Source: URNF01 sp045594105 | Lineage (GTDB): Bacteria; Bacillota; Clostridia; Oscillospirales; Acutalibacteraceae | Length of the DNA: 54,322 nt | Assembly (NCBI GenBank): GCA_045594105.1 | Contig: JAZNXY010000045.1 | Coordinates: 1 to 54,322, forward strand | Direction of reading: 5' to 3' | Shown: positions 24,541-34,066 of the stretch, one piece after another | Position numbering within the stretch: position 1 is the stretch's first letter | How the letters are laid out: each line of letters opens with the position of its first letter | Program-made: the position numbers and the translations under genes | Notes under the pieces: model-generated | What the model saw: the letters and a program-made list of their open reading frames with translations, nothing else | What the model was told of the DNA's origin: nothing | The model's database searches: none

Positions 24541-25644
24541 ATGTCCAGCATCTTAATAACCGGATTGAAAGAGCCGGCAGGCGGCGTGGAAAGTGCCGTA
24601 CTGGCTTATACTGAGCGTTTTGACCATAGTGCTGTGGAAACAGATTTTGCTTTTGTGTGTGGCGAGGTATCGTTTAAGGACCGTCTTCACGGAGAGGCCT
24701 TTTATCTGCCTAACCGTGTACGGCATCCCATTGCGTACCGTAAACAGCTCAAGGCAATATTCCGTAATAAAAGCTATGACGCCCTGTGGTGTAACTATTC
24801 CGGACTTACCAACATTGACTTTTTGAAGGAGGCAAAGCGGTGCGGTGTGCCGGTACGCATTGTACACGCACACGCAGCCAGACATTCCTGGGGCAACCGT
24901 CTGATGAAATATCTGGTGCCGTTTTTCCATAACAAAAACCAAAAGGTGATTGATAAATACGTTACGCATTTTTGGTCCTGTTCCAAAAAAGCCGCCGTGT
25001 TTATGTTTGGTGAGGCGTTGGCGGAACGCACACGCATTATTCCCAATGCCGTTGACACCAAACGGTTTACCGATACCGCCGAAACCAAAGAAGGTATGCG
25101 TGAAAAACTCGGTATTCCTGAAAATACCGTGGTTATCGGTCACGTGGGCAGAATGTGTGTAGAGAAAAACCAACTGTTTTTATTGGATATTATGAAAGAG
25201 GTTGTCGCCCAAAATGAACAGACGGTGCTGCTGTTTGTGGGTGACGGTGAACTGAAAGCTTCTGTGACCGCCTATGCTGACAGCTTGGGCATTACCGATA
25301 AGGTGATTTTTACCGGCTCTCGCAGCGATGTGCCGGATTTATTGCGTGCGATGGACGTATTTTTGTTGCCGTCTGTTACCGAGGCCTTTCCGGTGACGGT
25401 GGTGGAGGCACAGGCGGCAGATGTACCGTGCGTGGTAAGCAGCCAAGCGGTTGTTCGTGAGGCGGATATTACCGCCACAACCGCCTTTTTGTCGCTGGAG
25501 GACGCACCTGCACTTTGGGCGAAAGCGGTGCTTAAAACTGCTCAAAAAACTGTCCAAAACGGTGCGGCTGCTTTGGTGGAGGCCGGTTATGACAGTGAAG
25601 CTGCTGCCCAAAAATTGCAAGCTTTTTTTGAGAAAGGGGATTGA
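24541..25644 (+). CDS. Family 4 glycosyltransferase
   Basis: This 367-residue GT-B fold enzyme has a C-terminal half typical of family GT4. The motifs are VIGHVGRMCVEKNQLFLLDI, FTGSRSDVPDLLRAMDVFLLP and the EX7E segment SVTEAFPVTVVEAQAADVP. The N-terminal acceptor domain contains HAHAARHSWGNRLMK, as in EpsF/CapM-like enzymes. It adds a sugar during repeat-unit assembly and its donor is not deducible. It starts two bases after the polymerase gene and its stop overlaps the upstream region of the next gene. Confidence 0.92.
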   Translation: MSSILITGLKEPAGGVESAVLAYTERFDHSAVETDFAFVCGEVSFKDRLHGEAFYLPNRVRHPIAYRKQLKAIFRNKSYDALWCNYSGLTNIDFLKEAKRCGVPVRIVHAHAARHSWGNRLMKYLVPFFHNKNQKVIDKYVTHFWSCSKKAAVFMFGEALAERTRIIPNAVDTKRFTDTAETKEGMREKLGIPENTVVIGHVGRMCVEKNQLFLLDIMKEVVAQNEQTVLLFVGDGELKASVTAYADSLGITDKVIFTGSRSDVPDLLRAMDVFLLPSVTEAFPVTVVEAQAADVPCVVSSQAVVREADITATTAFLSLEDAPALWAKAVLKTAQKTVQNGAAALVEAGYDSEAAAQKLQAFFEKGD

Positions 25645-25649
25645 ACGGA

Positions 25650-26705
25650 ATGAAAATCGGCATTTTAACCTTCCCGACCGCCATCAATTACGGTACGGCT
25701 CTGCAAGCTGCCGCTTTGGGAAAGGTGCTTGCGGAAAAAGGGAACTCTGTACGGTTTCTTGACCACCGTTGTCCTCTGATTGACAGCACAAACAGTGTTT
25801 TTGATATCAAAAATGTGTTTGATGTAAAATATACGTTGGCACATTTGTATAATATGCCTGTGGCGCTGAAACGCAAAGCAAACTTTACCGCTTTTCAGGA
25901 AAAGTTTATTCCTTTGGCTGCGGATGATCCGACAGCTTTTGATGCTGTGGTGGCAGGCAGTGACCAGGTTTGGAACTATCAATTAACCGATGATGATTAT
26001 TACTACTTTTTGGACTATCCCAAGTGCGGCTTGAAGGTTTCGTACGCAGGCAGCTTCGGTCTTTCTTCGGTTGACGAGCCACATGCGGATACCATTGCCG
26101 CTTTGTTGAAGGATTTTGACTATCTGTCGGTACGGGAAAAGCAGGCGGCAAGCATCATTCGCACCATTGCGGATAAAGAGGTGCCGGTGGTGTGTGATCC
26201 CACCCTTTTGCTGAACAAAAACGATTGGGAAGCAATGGTTGGCGCCCCCAAAACCGATACGGGCTACATTTTTGTGTATACGGTGTTTAACAGCGAAGCG
26301 ATTTGGGAAACCGCCCAAAAGCTGTCCCAAATGACCGGTCTGCCGATTAAAACCATCAGCTATTCCAAATTACACCGTCACGAAGCGATTTATGATTTTA
26401 CGGCAGGGCCGGATAATTGGGTACACTATATGATGAATGCCGATTACGTGGTTACCAACTCGTTCCACGGTGTCGCATTTTCTATCAATTTCCGTAAAAA
26501 CTTCTTTTTTGATATGCCGCCTGCCAAAGCGGGTGTCGGCTCTCGTATTGCGGATATTACCAATCGGTATGCGCTGGCAGACCGTAACCTTTCGGGAGAA
26601 GGGTTTGCCCTTACCACCGATGCCCCTGATTTCAGCACGGCGGATACCATGCTGGAGGAGGACCGCAAACAGTCCTTTGCGTTTATCGACAGCTTTTTGA
26701 AGTAA
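25650..26705 (+). CDS. Polysaccharide pyruvyl transferase family protein
   Basis: This 351-residue protein of the PS_pyruv_trans family (WcaK/CsaB-like) has NYGTALQAAALGKVL near the start, the conserved AGSDQVWN, DPTLLL, and the late signature TNSFHGVAFSI. Family members attach a pyruvate ketal to sugars from phosphoenolpyruvate. Many in clostridial capsule operons occur next to an F420H2-dehydrogenase-beta-like protein, as here, and their real reaction is uncertain. AGAAAGGGG precedes the ATG. Confidence 0.88.
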   Translation: MKIGILTFPTAINYGTALQAAALGKVLAEKGNSVRFLDHRCPLIDSTNSVFDIKNVFDVKYTLAHLYNMPVALKRKANFTAFQEKFIPLAADDPTAFDAVVAGSDQVWNYQLTDDDYYYFLDYPKCGLKVSYAGSFGLSSVDEPHADTIAALLKDFDYLSVREKQAASIIRTIADKEVPVVCDPTLLLNKNDWEAMVGAPKTDTGYIFVYTVFNSEAIWETAQKLSQMTGLPIKTISYSKLHRHEAIYDFTAGPDNWVHYMMNADYVVTNSFHGVAFSINFRKNFFFDMPPAKAGVGSRIADITNRYALADRNLSGEGFALTTDAPDFSTADTMLEEDRKQSFAFIDSFLK

Positions 26706-26727
26706 TCCTACCGTAGGAGGGACAAGC

Positions 26728-28155
26728 TTGAGTAACCGTAACGAAAAACTGGTTAAGAACGTGTTGCTTTTTGCGATAGGTAACATCGGCTCTAAACTGT
26801 TGCAAATTATATTGGTTCCTCTGTATACCCGTGTGATGACCAGTGCGGAATATGGCACGGTAGACGTTATGCAGGCGGTTGTGTCCCTGCTGATGCCTAT
26901 CTTCTCCTTTACCATTTATGAGGCGGTATTCCGCTATGCAATGGAAAAGGATTATGATAAATGTGCGGTATTCTCCACAGGTATCGTGATGTCGCTGCTC
27001 GGCACCGGTTTTCTGTGCGTGGGCGGCGGCGTGGCATCGCTGTTTATGGACCCCACCTTTGTGTGGCTGGTAGCAGCCAACTCGGCGGTGGGCTTTTTCC
27101 GCAGCTTGCTTTCGCAGTATGCACGTGCTGTAGAAAAAACCGTGTTGTTTACGGTGGACAGCGTGCTGCTTACCGTATTTGTTCTTGTTCTGAATGTCCT
27201 GTTTATCGTAAAATGGGATATGGGCATCACGGGGTATATGTTAGGATATATTTTGGCGAATCTGCTTTCCTGTATCCTTTTGTATATCTTTTTGGGTCCT
27301 TACCGCAGGTTTTCGGTAAAAGCGGTTACAAAACCGCTGGTAACCGAGATGCTGTACTTCTCTCTGCCGCTGATTCCCAACGGTGTTTGCTGGTGGGTAT
27401 CCAGCTTTATCGACCGTATCGTTATTACCACGGTGGTGGGCGAGGCCGCCAACGGTATTTATGCGGCGGGACATAAGATTCCCAGTATGCTGACCATGAT
27501 TGTCACCATTTTCTTCCAGGCGTGGCAGATGTCCGCAAACCAAGAGTTCAAAAATAAGGATATTTCGGACTTTTATACCGCTATACACGACCAGATCTTC
27601 TCGGTCATTATGCTGGTGTCCTCCGCACTGATGCTTTTCTGTAAACCTATTACGTCGGTGTTCCTGGGTGCAGAATATTACAGCGCATGGCAGGTGATGC
27701 CGCTGCTGTTGGTGGCTATCAGCTTTTTTTCCTTCGCACAGTTTTTGGGCTCTATCTATACCGCCAACAAGAAAACCGCTATGGCACTTGTCACCAACCT
27801 TATCGGTGTGGTTGTCAGTTTGACGGTGAATATCGTGTTGGTTGCGGGACTGGGTATCGGTATTGTGGGCTCGGCAATTGCGACCGCCTGCAGTTATTTT
27901 ACACTGTGGGTTGTACGTATTATCAATACGGGCACGATTGTTCCTATCCATTATAAGAAGAAAAAGATGATAGCGGCTGTTGTTCTGCTTGTTGTACAGG
28001 CGGTGTTGGCAACCCTGTCCTTGCAGGATACGCTGACCTACGTCTGCTCTGCCGTCATTTTTGCGGCATTGCTGGTACTGTTTATCAAAGACCTTATTGG
28101 ATTGATGAGATTTGCGTTAGGATTTGTGAAAAAGATCGTAAAGAGGGGTGCCTGA
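26728..28155 (+). CDS. Polysaccharide flippase (MOP superfamily, Wzx-like)
   Basis: This 475-residue membrane protein has about fourteen helices. The N-terminal GNIGSKLLQIILVPLYTRVM and the segment AEYGTVDVMQAV are typical of Wzx/RfbX exporters. It would flip the lipid-linked repeat unit across the membrane for the polymerase two genes upstream. The start codon is TTG, backed by TAGGAGG, and it yields the expected N-terminus. Part of a Wzx/Wzy-type pathway together with its neighbours. Confidence 0.92.
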   Translation: MSNRNEKLVKNVLLFAIGNIGSKLLQIILVPLYTRVMTSAEYGTVDVMQAVVSLLMPIFSFTIYEAVFRYAMEKDYDKCAVFSTGIVMSLLGTGFLCVGGGVASLFMDPTFVWLVAANSAVGFFRSLLSQYARAVEKTVLFTVDSVLLTVFVLVLNVLFIVKWDMGITGYMLGYILANLLSCILLYIFLGPYRRFSVKAVTKPLVTEMLYFSLPLIPNGVCWWVSSFIDRIVITTVVGEAANGIYAAGHKIPSMLTMIVTIFFQAWQMSANQEFKNKDISDFYTAIHDQIFSVIMLVSSALMLFCKPITSVFLGAEYYSAWQVMPLLLVAISFFSFAQFLGSIYTANKKTAMALVTNLIGVVVSLTVNIVLVAGLGIGIVGSAIATACSYFTLWVVRIINTGTIVPIHYKKKKMIAAVVLLVVQAVLATLSLQDTLTYVCSAVIFAALLVLFIKDLIGLMRFALGFVKKIVKRGA

Positions 28156-29298
28156 ATGGAAACGGTCTATCGCACCATTGCAGACTGCTGCGGCTGCGGC
28201 GTATGTGCTTCGGTTTGTCCGAAGGACGCTATTACCATGGAAGAAAAAGACGGGTTTACCTACCCGGTTATTCATCAGGACCGCTGTATCGATTGCGGCC
28301 TGTGTGCCAAAAGATGTCCGTTTATGCACGAGAAGGAACAGGAAAGTAACTGCCTTGCGGCGTATGCGGTCAAGCATACCGATGCGACGGTGGTGCAAAA
28401 CAGTTCCTCGGGCGGTATTTTTACTGCTGTATCCGATGTTATCCTTGCACAAGGCGGCGCTGTTGTCGGTGCGGATTTTGACCACGATATGAAGGTGGTA
28501 CACGTGGTGGCAACCACCGCCGAGCAGCGAGATCGCCTGCGTGGATCCAAATACGTGCAAAGTGACACGAGCGGCGTGTACGACTTGCTCAAGGAGCTGC
28601 TCTCTGACCAAAAACCCGTACTGTTCACAGGTGCACCGTGTCAGGTGGCAGCTTTACGTGAGCGCTTCCCCAAAGCAGAAAATCTGTACACCATTGATAT
28701 TATATGTCACGGTGTACCGAGCCCTGCGGTGTGGAAGCAGTATGTGTCCTTTATAGAAAAACGGTATAAAAAGAAGCTGCAGTATTATTCCTTCCGTAAC
28801 AAAGCGGTTTCGGGATGGCGAAAATACAGCGCCAACCTCACCTTTGCCGACGGCGAGCAGGTGGCACACAACGATATCACAGGCAGCTTTATCGAGCTGT
28901 TCCGTTATGATGTGTGTATGCGTCCGTCCTGTACCAACTGCCGCTTTGCGTCAAAGCATCGTGAAGGCGATATGACCATTGGCGACTTTTGGGGCATTGA
29001 AGCGGTGATGCCCGAAATCAGCGATAACAAAGGCATTTCTGCCGTTATGGTAAACAGCGAAAAGGGAAAACAGCTGTTTGAGGCGGCAAAAGAGCAGGTT
29101 GTTGCTTATCCGTGTACGCAGGAGGATATTGCCGCAAAGCAGCCCAACCTTTCCCGCCCGTCACAGTTTTCCAACAAGGCGGCGGCGTTTAGAGCCGACC
29201 TTGCCGCACTGCCGTTTGAAGCGGTGCTCAAAAAATATACACGTGTCGGGTTTAAGCGTCGGGTAATTGATTGTATCAAAGCCGTATTGAGAAAATAA
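28156..29298 (+). CDS. F420H2 dehydrogenase beta-subunit-like iron-sulfur protein
   Basis: This 380-residue protein has two ferredoxin-type [4Fe-4S] motifs at the N-terminus (CCGCGVCASVCP and CIDCGLCAKRCP). FrhB/FdhB N- and C-terminal domains follow, with FTGAPCQVAALRE, DIICHGVPSP, CTNCRFASKHREGDMTIGD and FWGIE. The name reflects homology to archaeal coenzyme F420 enzymes. Nothing here makes F420. Within capsule operons it travels with pyruvyl-transferase-like genes, so redox chemistry on a sugar or on a polymer substituent is the better guess. It begins right after the flippase stop and is the last gene of the operon. Confidence 0.88.
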   Translation: METVYRTIADCCGCGVCASVCPKDAITMEEKDGFTYPVIHQDRCIDCGLCAKRCPFMHEKEQESNCLAAYAVKHTDATVVQNSSSGGIFTAVSDVILAQGGAVVGADFDHDMKVVHVVATTAEQRDRLRGSKYVQSDTSGVYDLLKELLSDQKPVLFTGAPCQVAALRERFPKAENLYTIDIICHGVPSPAVWKQYVSFIEKRYKKKLQYYSFRNKAVSGWRKYSANLTFADGEQVAHNDITGSFIELFRYDVCMRPSCTNCRFASKHREGDMTIGDFWGIEAVMPEISDNKGISAVMVNSEKGKQLFEAAKEQVVAYPCTQEDIAAKQPNLSRPSQFSNKAAAFRADLAALPFEAVLKKYTRVGFKRRVIDCIKAVLRK

Positions 29299-29301
29299 AG
29301 T

Positions 29302-29339
29302 AAAGCCACAGCAGGTAACAGACCTGTTGTGGCTTTTTT
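29302..29339 (+). terminator. Terminator of the polysaccharide operon
   Basis: A 15-base stem with one G-U pair (29302-29316 with 29322-29336) is followed by a T-run. Confidence 0.9.
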
Positions 29340-29406
29340 CGTATCCCTGCTGCAGATTTGGACAAAATGCTGTTTTATTCCCCGTATTTTTATTAACTTT
29401 ATCCGC

Positions 29407-29435
29407 TTTACAACCGTTTTTAACGGGTGTATAAT
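29407..29435 (+). promoter_or_regulatory. Promoter of the giant repeat protein
   Basis: TTTACA (29407-29412) and a perfect TATAAT (29430-29435) are 17 bases apart, about 54 bases before the start codon. The gene is thus transcribed on its own. Confidence 0.78.
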
Positions 29436-29488
29436 AAGGTTGATAAAAGGTGTTTGGCGTACAAACACCAAAAAAGAGGAGGATACAT

Positions 29489-32400
29489 ATGAAAGGCAAA
29501 AAACTGGCGGCGGTTCTTGCATTGCTGATGGCATTTTTGCTGTCTGTAACGGCGGTATCTGCCGAAGGCAGTGTCTCTTACGAATGGAGTGACACTGCCG
29601 GGGCTTGGGTTTTTATGCAGGACGGGCAAATACTCACCAACCAATGGGTGACGTATGAAGGAGAACAGTGCTACGCCGGTGAGGACGGAAGCCGTTATGA
29701 AGACGGCGTGTTCCAAATCGGTGATGCCTGGTATGTGTTTGACGGGTCCGGTGTACTGCAAAAGGACGGCTTGTACATCCGATACAACTACGAGGCCGGT
29801 GAGAACGAGTATTACTATGCACAGGCCGACGGTAAACTGCTTGCAAATGCTTGGGGTGAACACGAAGGCGAAAAATACTATTTCGGGGAAAACCACAAAG
29901 CATTTATCGACGGTGTGTATGAAATCGACGGCGATTGGTATGCATTTGATTCGAATGCTGTTATGCACCACGGCGATATATATTATGACTATGACTACGA
30001 GACCGAAGAGAGCGTGTATTATTATGCACAGGAAGACGGTAAGCTGGTCTTAAACAATTGGCAGACCGTTTACGAGCAGTGGTACTATTTCGGTGAAGAC
30101 GGCAGGGCATATGTCGACGGTGTGTTCCAAATCGGTGATGTCTGGTACGGCTTTAATACCGAAGGATGGATGTATGATAACCAGACCTTCTCGTTCGGAT
30201 ACTATGACGAAGAGCGCGAAGAATGGGTAACCACCGGCAGCTATCGTGCCAAAGAGGGCGGCGCATTATACGTCAACGAATGGTACCGTTATGATCACGG
30301 TTATGGCTATGTCGAAGCATATTACTACGGCGAAGGCGGCAAAGCGCCTAACGGTTTTGCCACGGTTCAGGGTAAGCAGTATTATTTCGGTGAAGATGGC
30401 TATATGTTTACCGAGGGCACCCATCGTCTCGGCGAGGAAGATGCACCGCTGTTTGTGGTGGTACATACAGATGGCACTGCCAAACAGGCGTTTAACAACC
30501 AATGGACGTCATTGGGCGGCTATTGGTACTACGTGCAGGATGGTGATTTCTGCTACCACGGTATTTATACTATCGGCGGTAAGCAGTACGGTTTCGACGA
30601 GAACTACCGTATGTACTATGATGCGCTTATCGAAATATATGATTCCTCGATTGAAAGGAATATATATTACTATGCACAGGGTGGTGCTGCCGACGGTGCA
30701 CTGGCAAAGGAAAAATGGATAGCTACTGACAATGGTTGGTACTATTTCGGTGAAGACGGCAAGGCATACACCGAAGGTGTTTATGAAATCGGCGGCAAGC
30801 TGTACGGCTTTGCCTACGAAGGCATTATGTACGACGATACGAGCTTCAGTTCCGAATATTGGGATGAAGAACTCTGGCAATGGGTAGTGACAGGCCACTA
30901 CCGTGCAAAAGCGGGCGGCGCGTTATACGTCAACGAATGGTACCGTTATGATGACGGTTATGGCTATGTCGAAAAATATTACTACGGTGCGGACGGCAAA
31001 GAATATACCTACGGTCTTCATACCATTGACGGTGTCCGGTATGTCTTTGATCATGACCACCGTCTCGTAGAGTACGAAGGTCGTTACGAATGGGAAGACT
31101 TGTGCTTCTTTGTGGACGAAAACGGTGTTGCCAAGGTGGTCGGAGAAAACCAGTGGGCTATTTGGCAGGGCTATTGGTATTATGTACAAAACGGCATGTT
31201 CTGCTGGAACGATGTTTATGAAATCGGCGGCAAGCTGTACGGCTTTGATTGGGACGGTCGGATGTACTATGACACCGATTTCAGTATATACAATGACGGT
31301 CAAGGAGATTGGGACTATTATTATGCACAGGGCGGCGCCGCAGACGGTGCGTTGGCACGGAATCAGTGGATCAAGCTGTACGACGACGGTGCGTGGTACT
31401 ATTTCGGCAATGACGGCCTCCGCTATGAAAGCGGCATTTACCAAATCGGCAGCAGAAAGTACGCCTTTTCTCATAACGGCGAGCTGCGTTCCGATGAAAT
31501 CGTAGAGGATTACGCTACAGGAAAATATTATTATGCGACCCATATGGACAAAAACGGTAACGGCGGCAGCATTGCGACATATACAAAGGTATGGAAAGCC
31601 ATAGACGGCTCCTGGGTATACTTTACAGCTGATTCCAGCTTGCATGTCGGTTGGTTGGAAAACCACAAGTATTATATGCAGCCGGAGATGACCTATGGCA
31701 CCTATTTCCTCGGTGACGACGGCTATGTATACGTCGCCGCAGCAAACGGTGCTACCACAAAGCTTACCTCTACAGGGTTTATAGAGCTTAGCGGTCATAC
31801 CATCTACCTGGAAAACGGCAAACCCGCAACCGAAAAATGGATACAGTCCGGCGGTAAGTGGTACTACTTCGACGAGGGCAGTGCCATGGTGACCGATGGC
31901 GCGTATTACGTAAAGGACGTGCCGTATTTCTTTGATGTGAACGGTGTAATGGCATCTAACCGCTGGGCTTTGGACCGCAACGGATACTGGTATTTTGCCC
32001 GTCCGAGCGGCGTGCTTATGACAGACTGCTGGGGCGGCGGCGGCAATCGCTGGTACTACTTCCTTGATAATGGCAGAATGGTAGCCGACGGTATGTGCTT
32101 TGTAAAAGGCGTCCCGTATTTCTTTGATGCTGACGGCATAATGGCAGACAAGGGCTGGGTGACCGACTCTCGCGGCAACAAATATTGGGCTGCCTCGAGT
32201 GGTGCACTCTTTACGGGTGTTGACAGCGCCGGGTATGTGTTTGATGAACACGGCGTGCTGGTCGTGGACGATGTGTGCAACGTAAATGGCACCTGGTATG
32301 TCACCAACGCTGCCGGCAAAAAGGTGGGCTCCTTCAGCACGGTGGGCTGGCATCAGGTAGGCAGCTATTGGTACTATGTTGAGGAGTATGACTACGGTCA

Positions 32401-33877
32401 AGAGCTTGTCAGATGGGATTTGTATGATGATCGGGGTCGTTTCTTCACATTTGACAACAAGGGCAGAATGCTTGCTAACCAATTCTATGAGAGGTATTAT
32501 CTTGGCAGTAACGGTAATGCACTGACCGGCTGGTTTAAGGTAGGCGGCGTTTGGTATTACGGTAACCCCGAAGATTATGGATATCTGTATAACAACGGTA
32601 TTTGGGAAATTAACGGCAAAGAATATTTCTTTGGCGGTGACGGCAAATTGCTGGTAAATACGACTGCCTATGACTATTACAGCGAACAGATTGTTACCAC
32701 CAACTATGACGGTGCGGTTGTTAAGAAAACGGCACCCCACGGCTGGAGCTATCGCCAGACGGAAGGCGGCTACGGCTATGCGTATTACCATGTAAACGGC
32801 AAGCCGTATACCGGCTGGGTCGGCAATTACTATATTGAAGACGGCATGATGGCAATCAACCGTTTTGTTGAGGGAAAAGACGGGAAACAGTATTACCTCG
32901 ACAAAAAAGGTCTTAAAGTAAAAGGCGGCTGGTATCAGGTATATGAAAACGACTGGATATATGCCAACGCCGACGGCTCTCTTGTTTGTGACAACTGGTT
33001 GCAGCAAGGCAAAACGTGGTACTACTTTAGCGATTGCTGGATGGTATACGACGGCACCTTTACCATAAACGGCGAACAGCACTCTTTCGATCAAAACGGT
33101 GTGTGGCTCGGCAAAAACCGTTTAGGCACGACCGATGGCTGGAAAGCATTCAACGGTGAGTGGTATTATATCATGGCGGAACAACCGGTACGTGGCGAGG
33201 AACGACTGATCAACGGTGCCTGGTATGCCTTTGACTATGAAGGTAAAATGGTTGCTGATAGCTTCTATAGTACATATGGAGCTTGTTTCTACTACACGGC
33301 ATCCGGCGTACGTGCCAACTATGTGGGCTGGAAGGTCATAGACGGCAAATGGGTGCATTTCGACAGAACGCATAAGGTTTCCTCCTGGGTGGTGGAAAAC
33401 GGCAAGCGATATTACATCGAGAATGAATACGTTGCTTATGATGGCGATGTCGAGTACCAACCCTATATGGTCACCGGCTATCATGTGATTAACGAAAGAA
33501 TGTATTATTTTGATAACAACGGTGTGCTTATTCGTGCCGTTCGTCAGCAGGGCTGGCTGAAGGTTGGTGTCGATTGGTATTATATCGATGAAGATGGCTG
33601 GGTTGTTTCGGGTGTAACCGAATACAAGATCGGTAACGTTTGCTATGCCTTTGACTATGCGGGCAAAATGATTGCAAAGGATATTGCCTACTCCTGGTAT
33701 GGAGACGGCTATAGCTACTACGATGCAGGCGGTAAATTGGTTACCAAACAAGGTTGGTATACCACCGCAGAAGGCAAGTGGATATACGTTCTGGCAAACG
33801 GCAAGGTTGCCGCAAACGGTGTATACAAAATCGGCGGAAAAGAGTATTACTTCAGCGACGGTTTATGGGTAGAATAA
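29489..33877 (+). CDS. Giant secreted protein of cell-wall/glucan-binding repeats
   Basis: This 1462-residue protein starts with a signal peptide (MKGKKLAAVLALLMAFLLSV, cleavage expected after VSA near residue 26). The rest is an almost unbroken array of about 20-residue Trp/Tyr/Gly repeats of the CW_binding_1 type (units like KWYYFDEGSAMVTDG, GTWYVTNAAGKKV). No enzyme domain, sorting signal or transmembrane segment is seen. Such repeats bind choline-bearing teichoic acid or glucan in other proteins. Here the ligand may be the polymer made by the adjacent operon. Two segments near 30264 and 30921 are almost identical at DNA level, a sign of recent internal duplication. AGAGGAGG precedes the chosen ATG. 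Confidence 0.9.
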   Translation: MKGKKLAAVLALLMAFLLSVTAVSAEGSVSYEWSDTAGAWVFMQDGQILTNQWVTYEGEQCYAGEDGSRYEDGVFQIGDAWYVFDGSGVLQKDGLYIRYNYEAGENEYYYAQADGKLLANAWGEHEGEKYYFGENHKAFIDGVYEIDGDWYAFDSNAVMHHGDIYYDYDYETEESVYYYAQEDGKLVLNNWQTVYEQWYYFGEDGRAYVDGVFQIGDVWYGFNTEGWMYDNQTFSFGYYDEEREEWVTTGSYRAKEGGALYVNEWYRYDHGYGYVEAYYYGEGGKAPNGFATVQGKQYYFGEDGYMFTEGTHRLGEEDAPLFVVVHTDGTAKQAFNNQWTSLGGYWYYVQDGDFCYHGIYTIGGKQYGFDENYRMYYDALIEIYDSSIERNIYYYAQGGAADGALAKEKWIATDNGWYYFGEDGKAYTEGVYEIGGKLYGFAYEGIMYDDTSFSSEYWDEELWQWVVTGHYRAKAGGALYVNEWYRYDDGYGYVEKYYYGADGKEYTYGLHTIDGVRYVFDHDHRLVEYEGRYEWEDLCFFVDENGVAKVVGENQWAIWQGYWYYVQNGMFCWNDVYEIGGKLYGFDWDGRMYYDTDFSIYNDGQGDWDYYYAQGGAADGALARNQWIKLYDDGAWYYFGNDGLRYESGIYQIGSRKYAFSHNGELRSDEIVEDYATGKYYYATHMDKNGNGGSIATYTKVWKAIDGSWVYFTADSSLHVGWLENHKYYMQPEMTYGTYFLGDDGYVYVAAANGATTKLTSTGFIELSGHTIYLENGKPATEKWIQSGGKWYYFDEGSAMVTDGAYYVKDVPYFFDVNGVMASNRWALDRNGYWYFARPSGVLMTDCWGGGGNRWYYFLDNGRMVADGMCFVKGVPYFFDADGIMADKGWVTDSRGNKYWAASSGALFTGVDSAGYVFDEHGVLVVDDVCNVNGTWYVTNAAGKKVGSFSTVGWHQVGSYWYYVEEYDYGQELVRWDLYDDRGRFFTFDNKGRMLANQFYERYYLGSNGNALTGWFKVGGVWYYGNPEDYGYLYNNGIWEINGKEYFFGGDGKLLVNTTAYDYYSEQIVTTNYDGAVVKKTAPHGWSYRQTEGGYGYAYYHVNGKPYTGWVGNYYIEDGMMAINRFVEGKDGKQYYLDKKGLKVKGGWYQVYENDWIYANADGSLVCDNWLQQGKTWYYFSDCWMVYDGTFTINGEQHSFDQNGVWLGKNRLGTTDGWKAFNGEWYYIMAEQPVRGEERLINGAWYAFDYEGKMVADSFYSTYGACFYYTASGVRANYVGWKVIDGKWVHFDRTHKVSSWVVENGKRYYIENEYVAYDGDVEYQPYMVTGYHVINERMYYFDNNGVLIRAVRQQGWLKVGVDWYYIDEDGWVVSGVTEYKIGNVCYAFDYAGKMIAKDIAYSWYGDGYSYYDAGGKLVTKQGWYTTAEGKWIYVLANGKVAANGVYKIGGKEYYFSDGLWVE

Positions 33878-33920
33878 TCTGCCAAAACCGTAACGCAGTG
33901 TGATATTCCCCTTGCATAAC

Positions 33921-33954
33921 AAAAAACCGCGTGGAGAAATCCACGCGGTTTTTT
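33921..33954 (+). terminator. Terminator of the giant repeat protein
   Basis: A perfect 15-base stem (33921-33935 with 33940-33954, loop GAAA) ends in a T-run. Confidence 0.92.
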
Positions 33955-34066
33955 CGTTTGCGGAAAAACAGAAAAAGAAAGCAAAAAACTATGGTATTTT
34001 AAGGCAAAAAGTTATATACTGTAGATATGATGGCTTTAAGGGGAAGCTCTGTTAGGGGGAATACAT

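Noticed and set aside
28156..29298. Coenzyme F420 metabolism in this organism
   Set aside because: Only distant F420-enzyme relatives are present (here and at 44901). No F420 biosynthetic genes are seen and the contexts are polysaccharide and purine genes.
30923..33094. A 723-codon open frame on the minus strand opposite the giant repeat gene
   Set aside because: It is the antisense of regular Tyr/Trp/Gly-rich repeats, which leaves a frame open by composition. It has no ribosome site or recognisable domain.
29500..33870. Regular repeats as a CRISPR array
   Set aside because: The repeats encode a protein in one frame with varying DNA sequence. There are no identical direct repeats with unique spacers.
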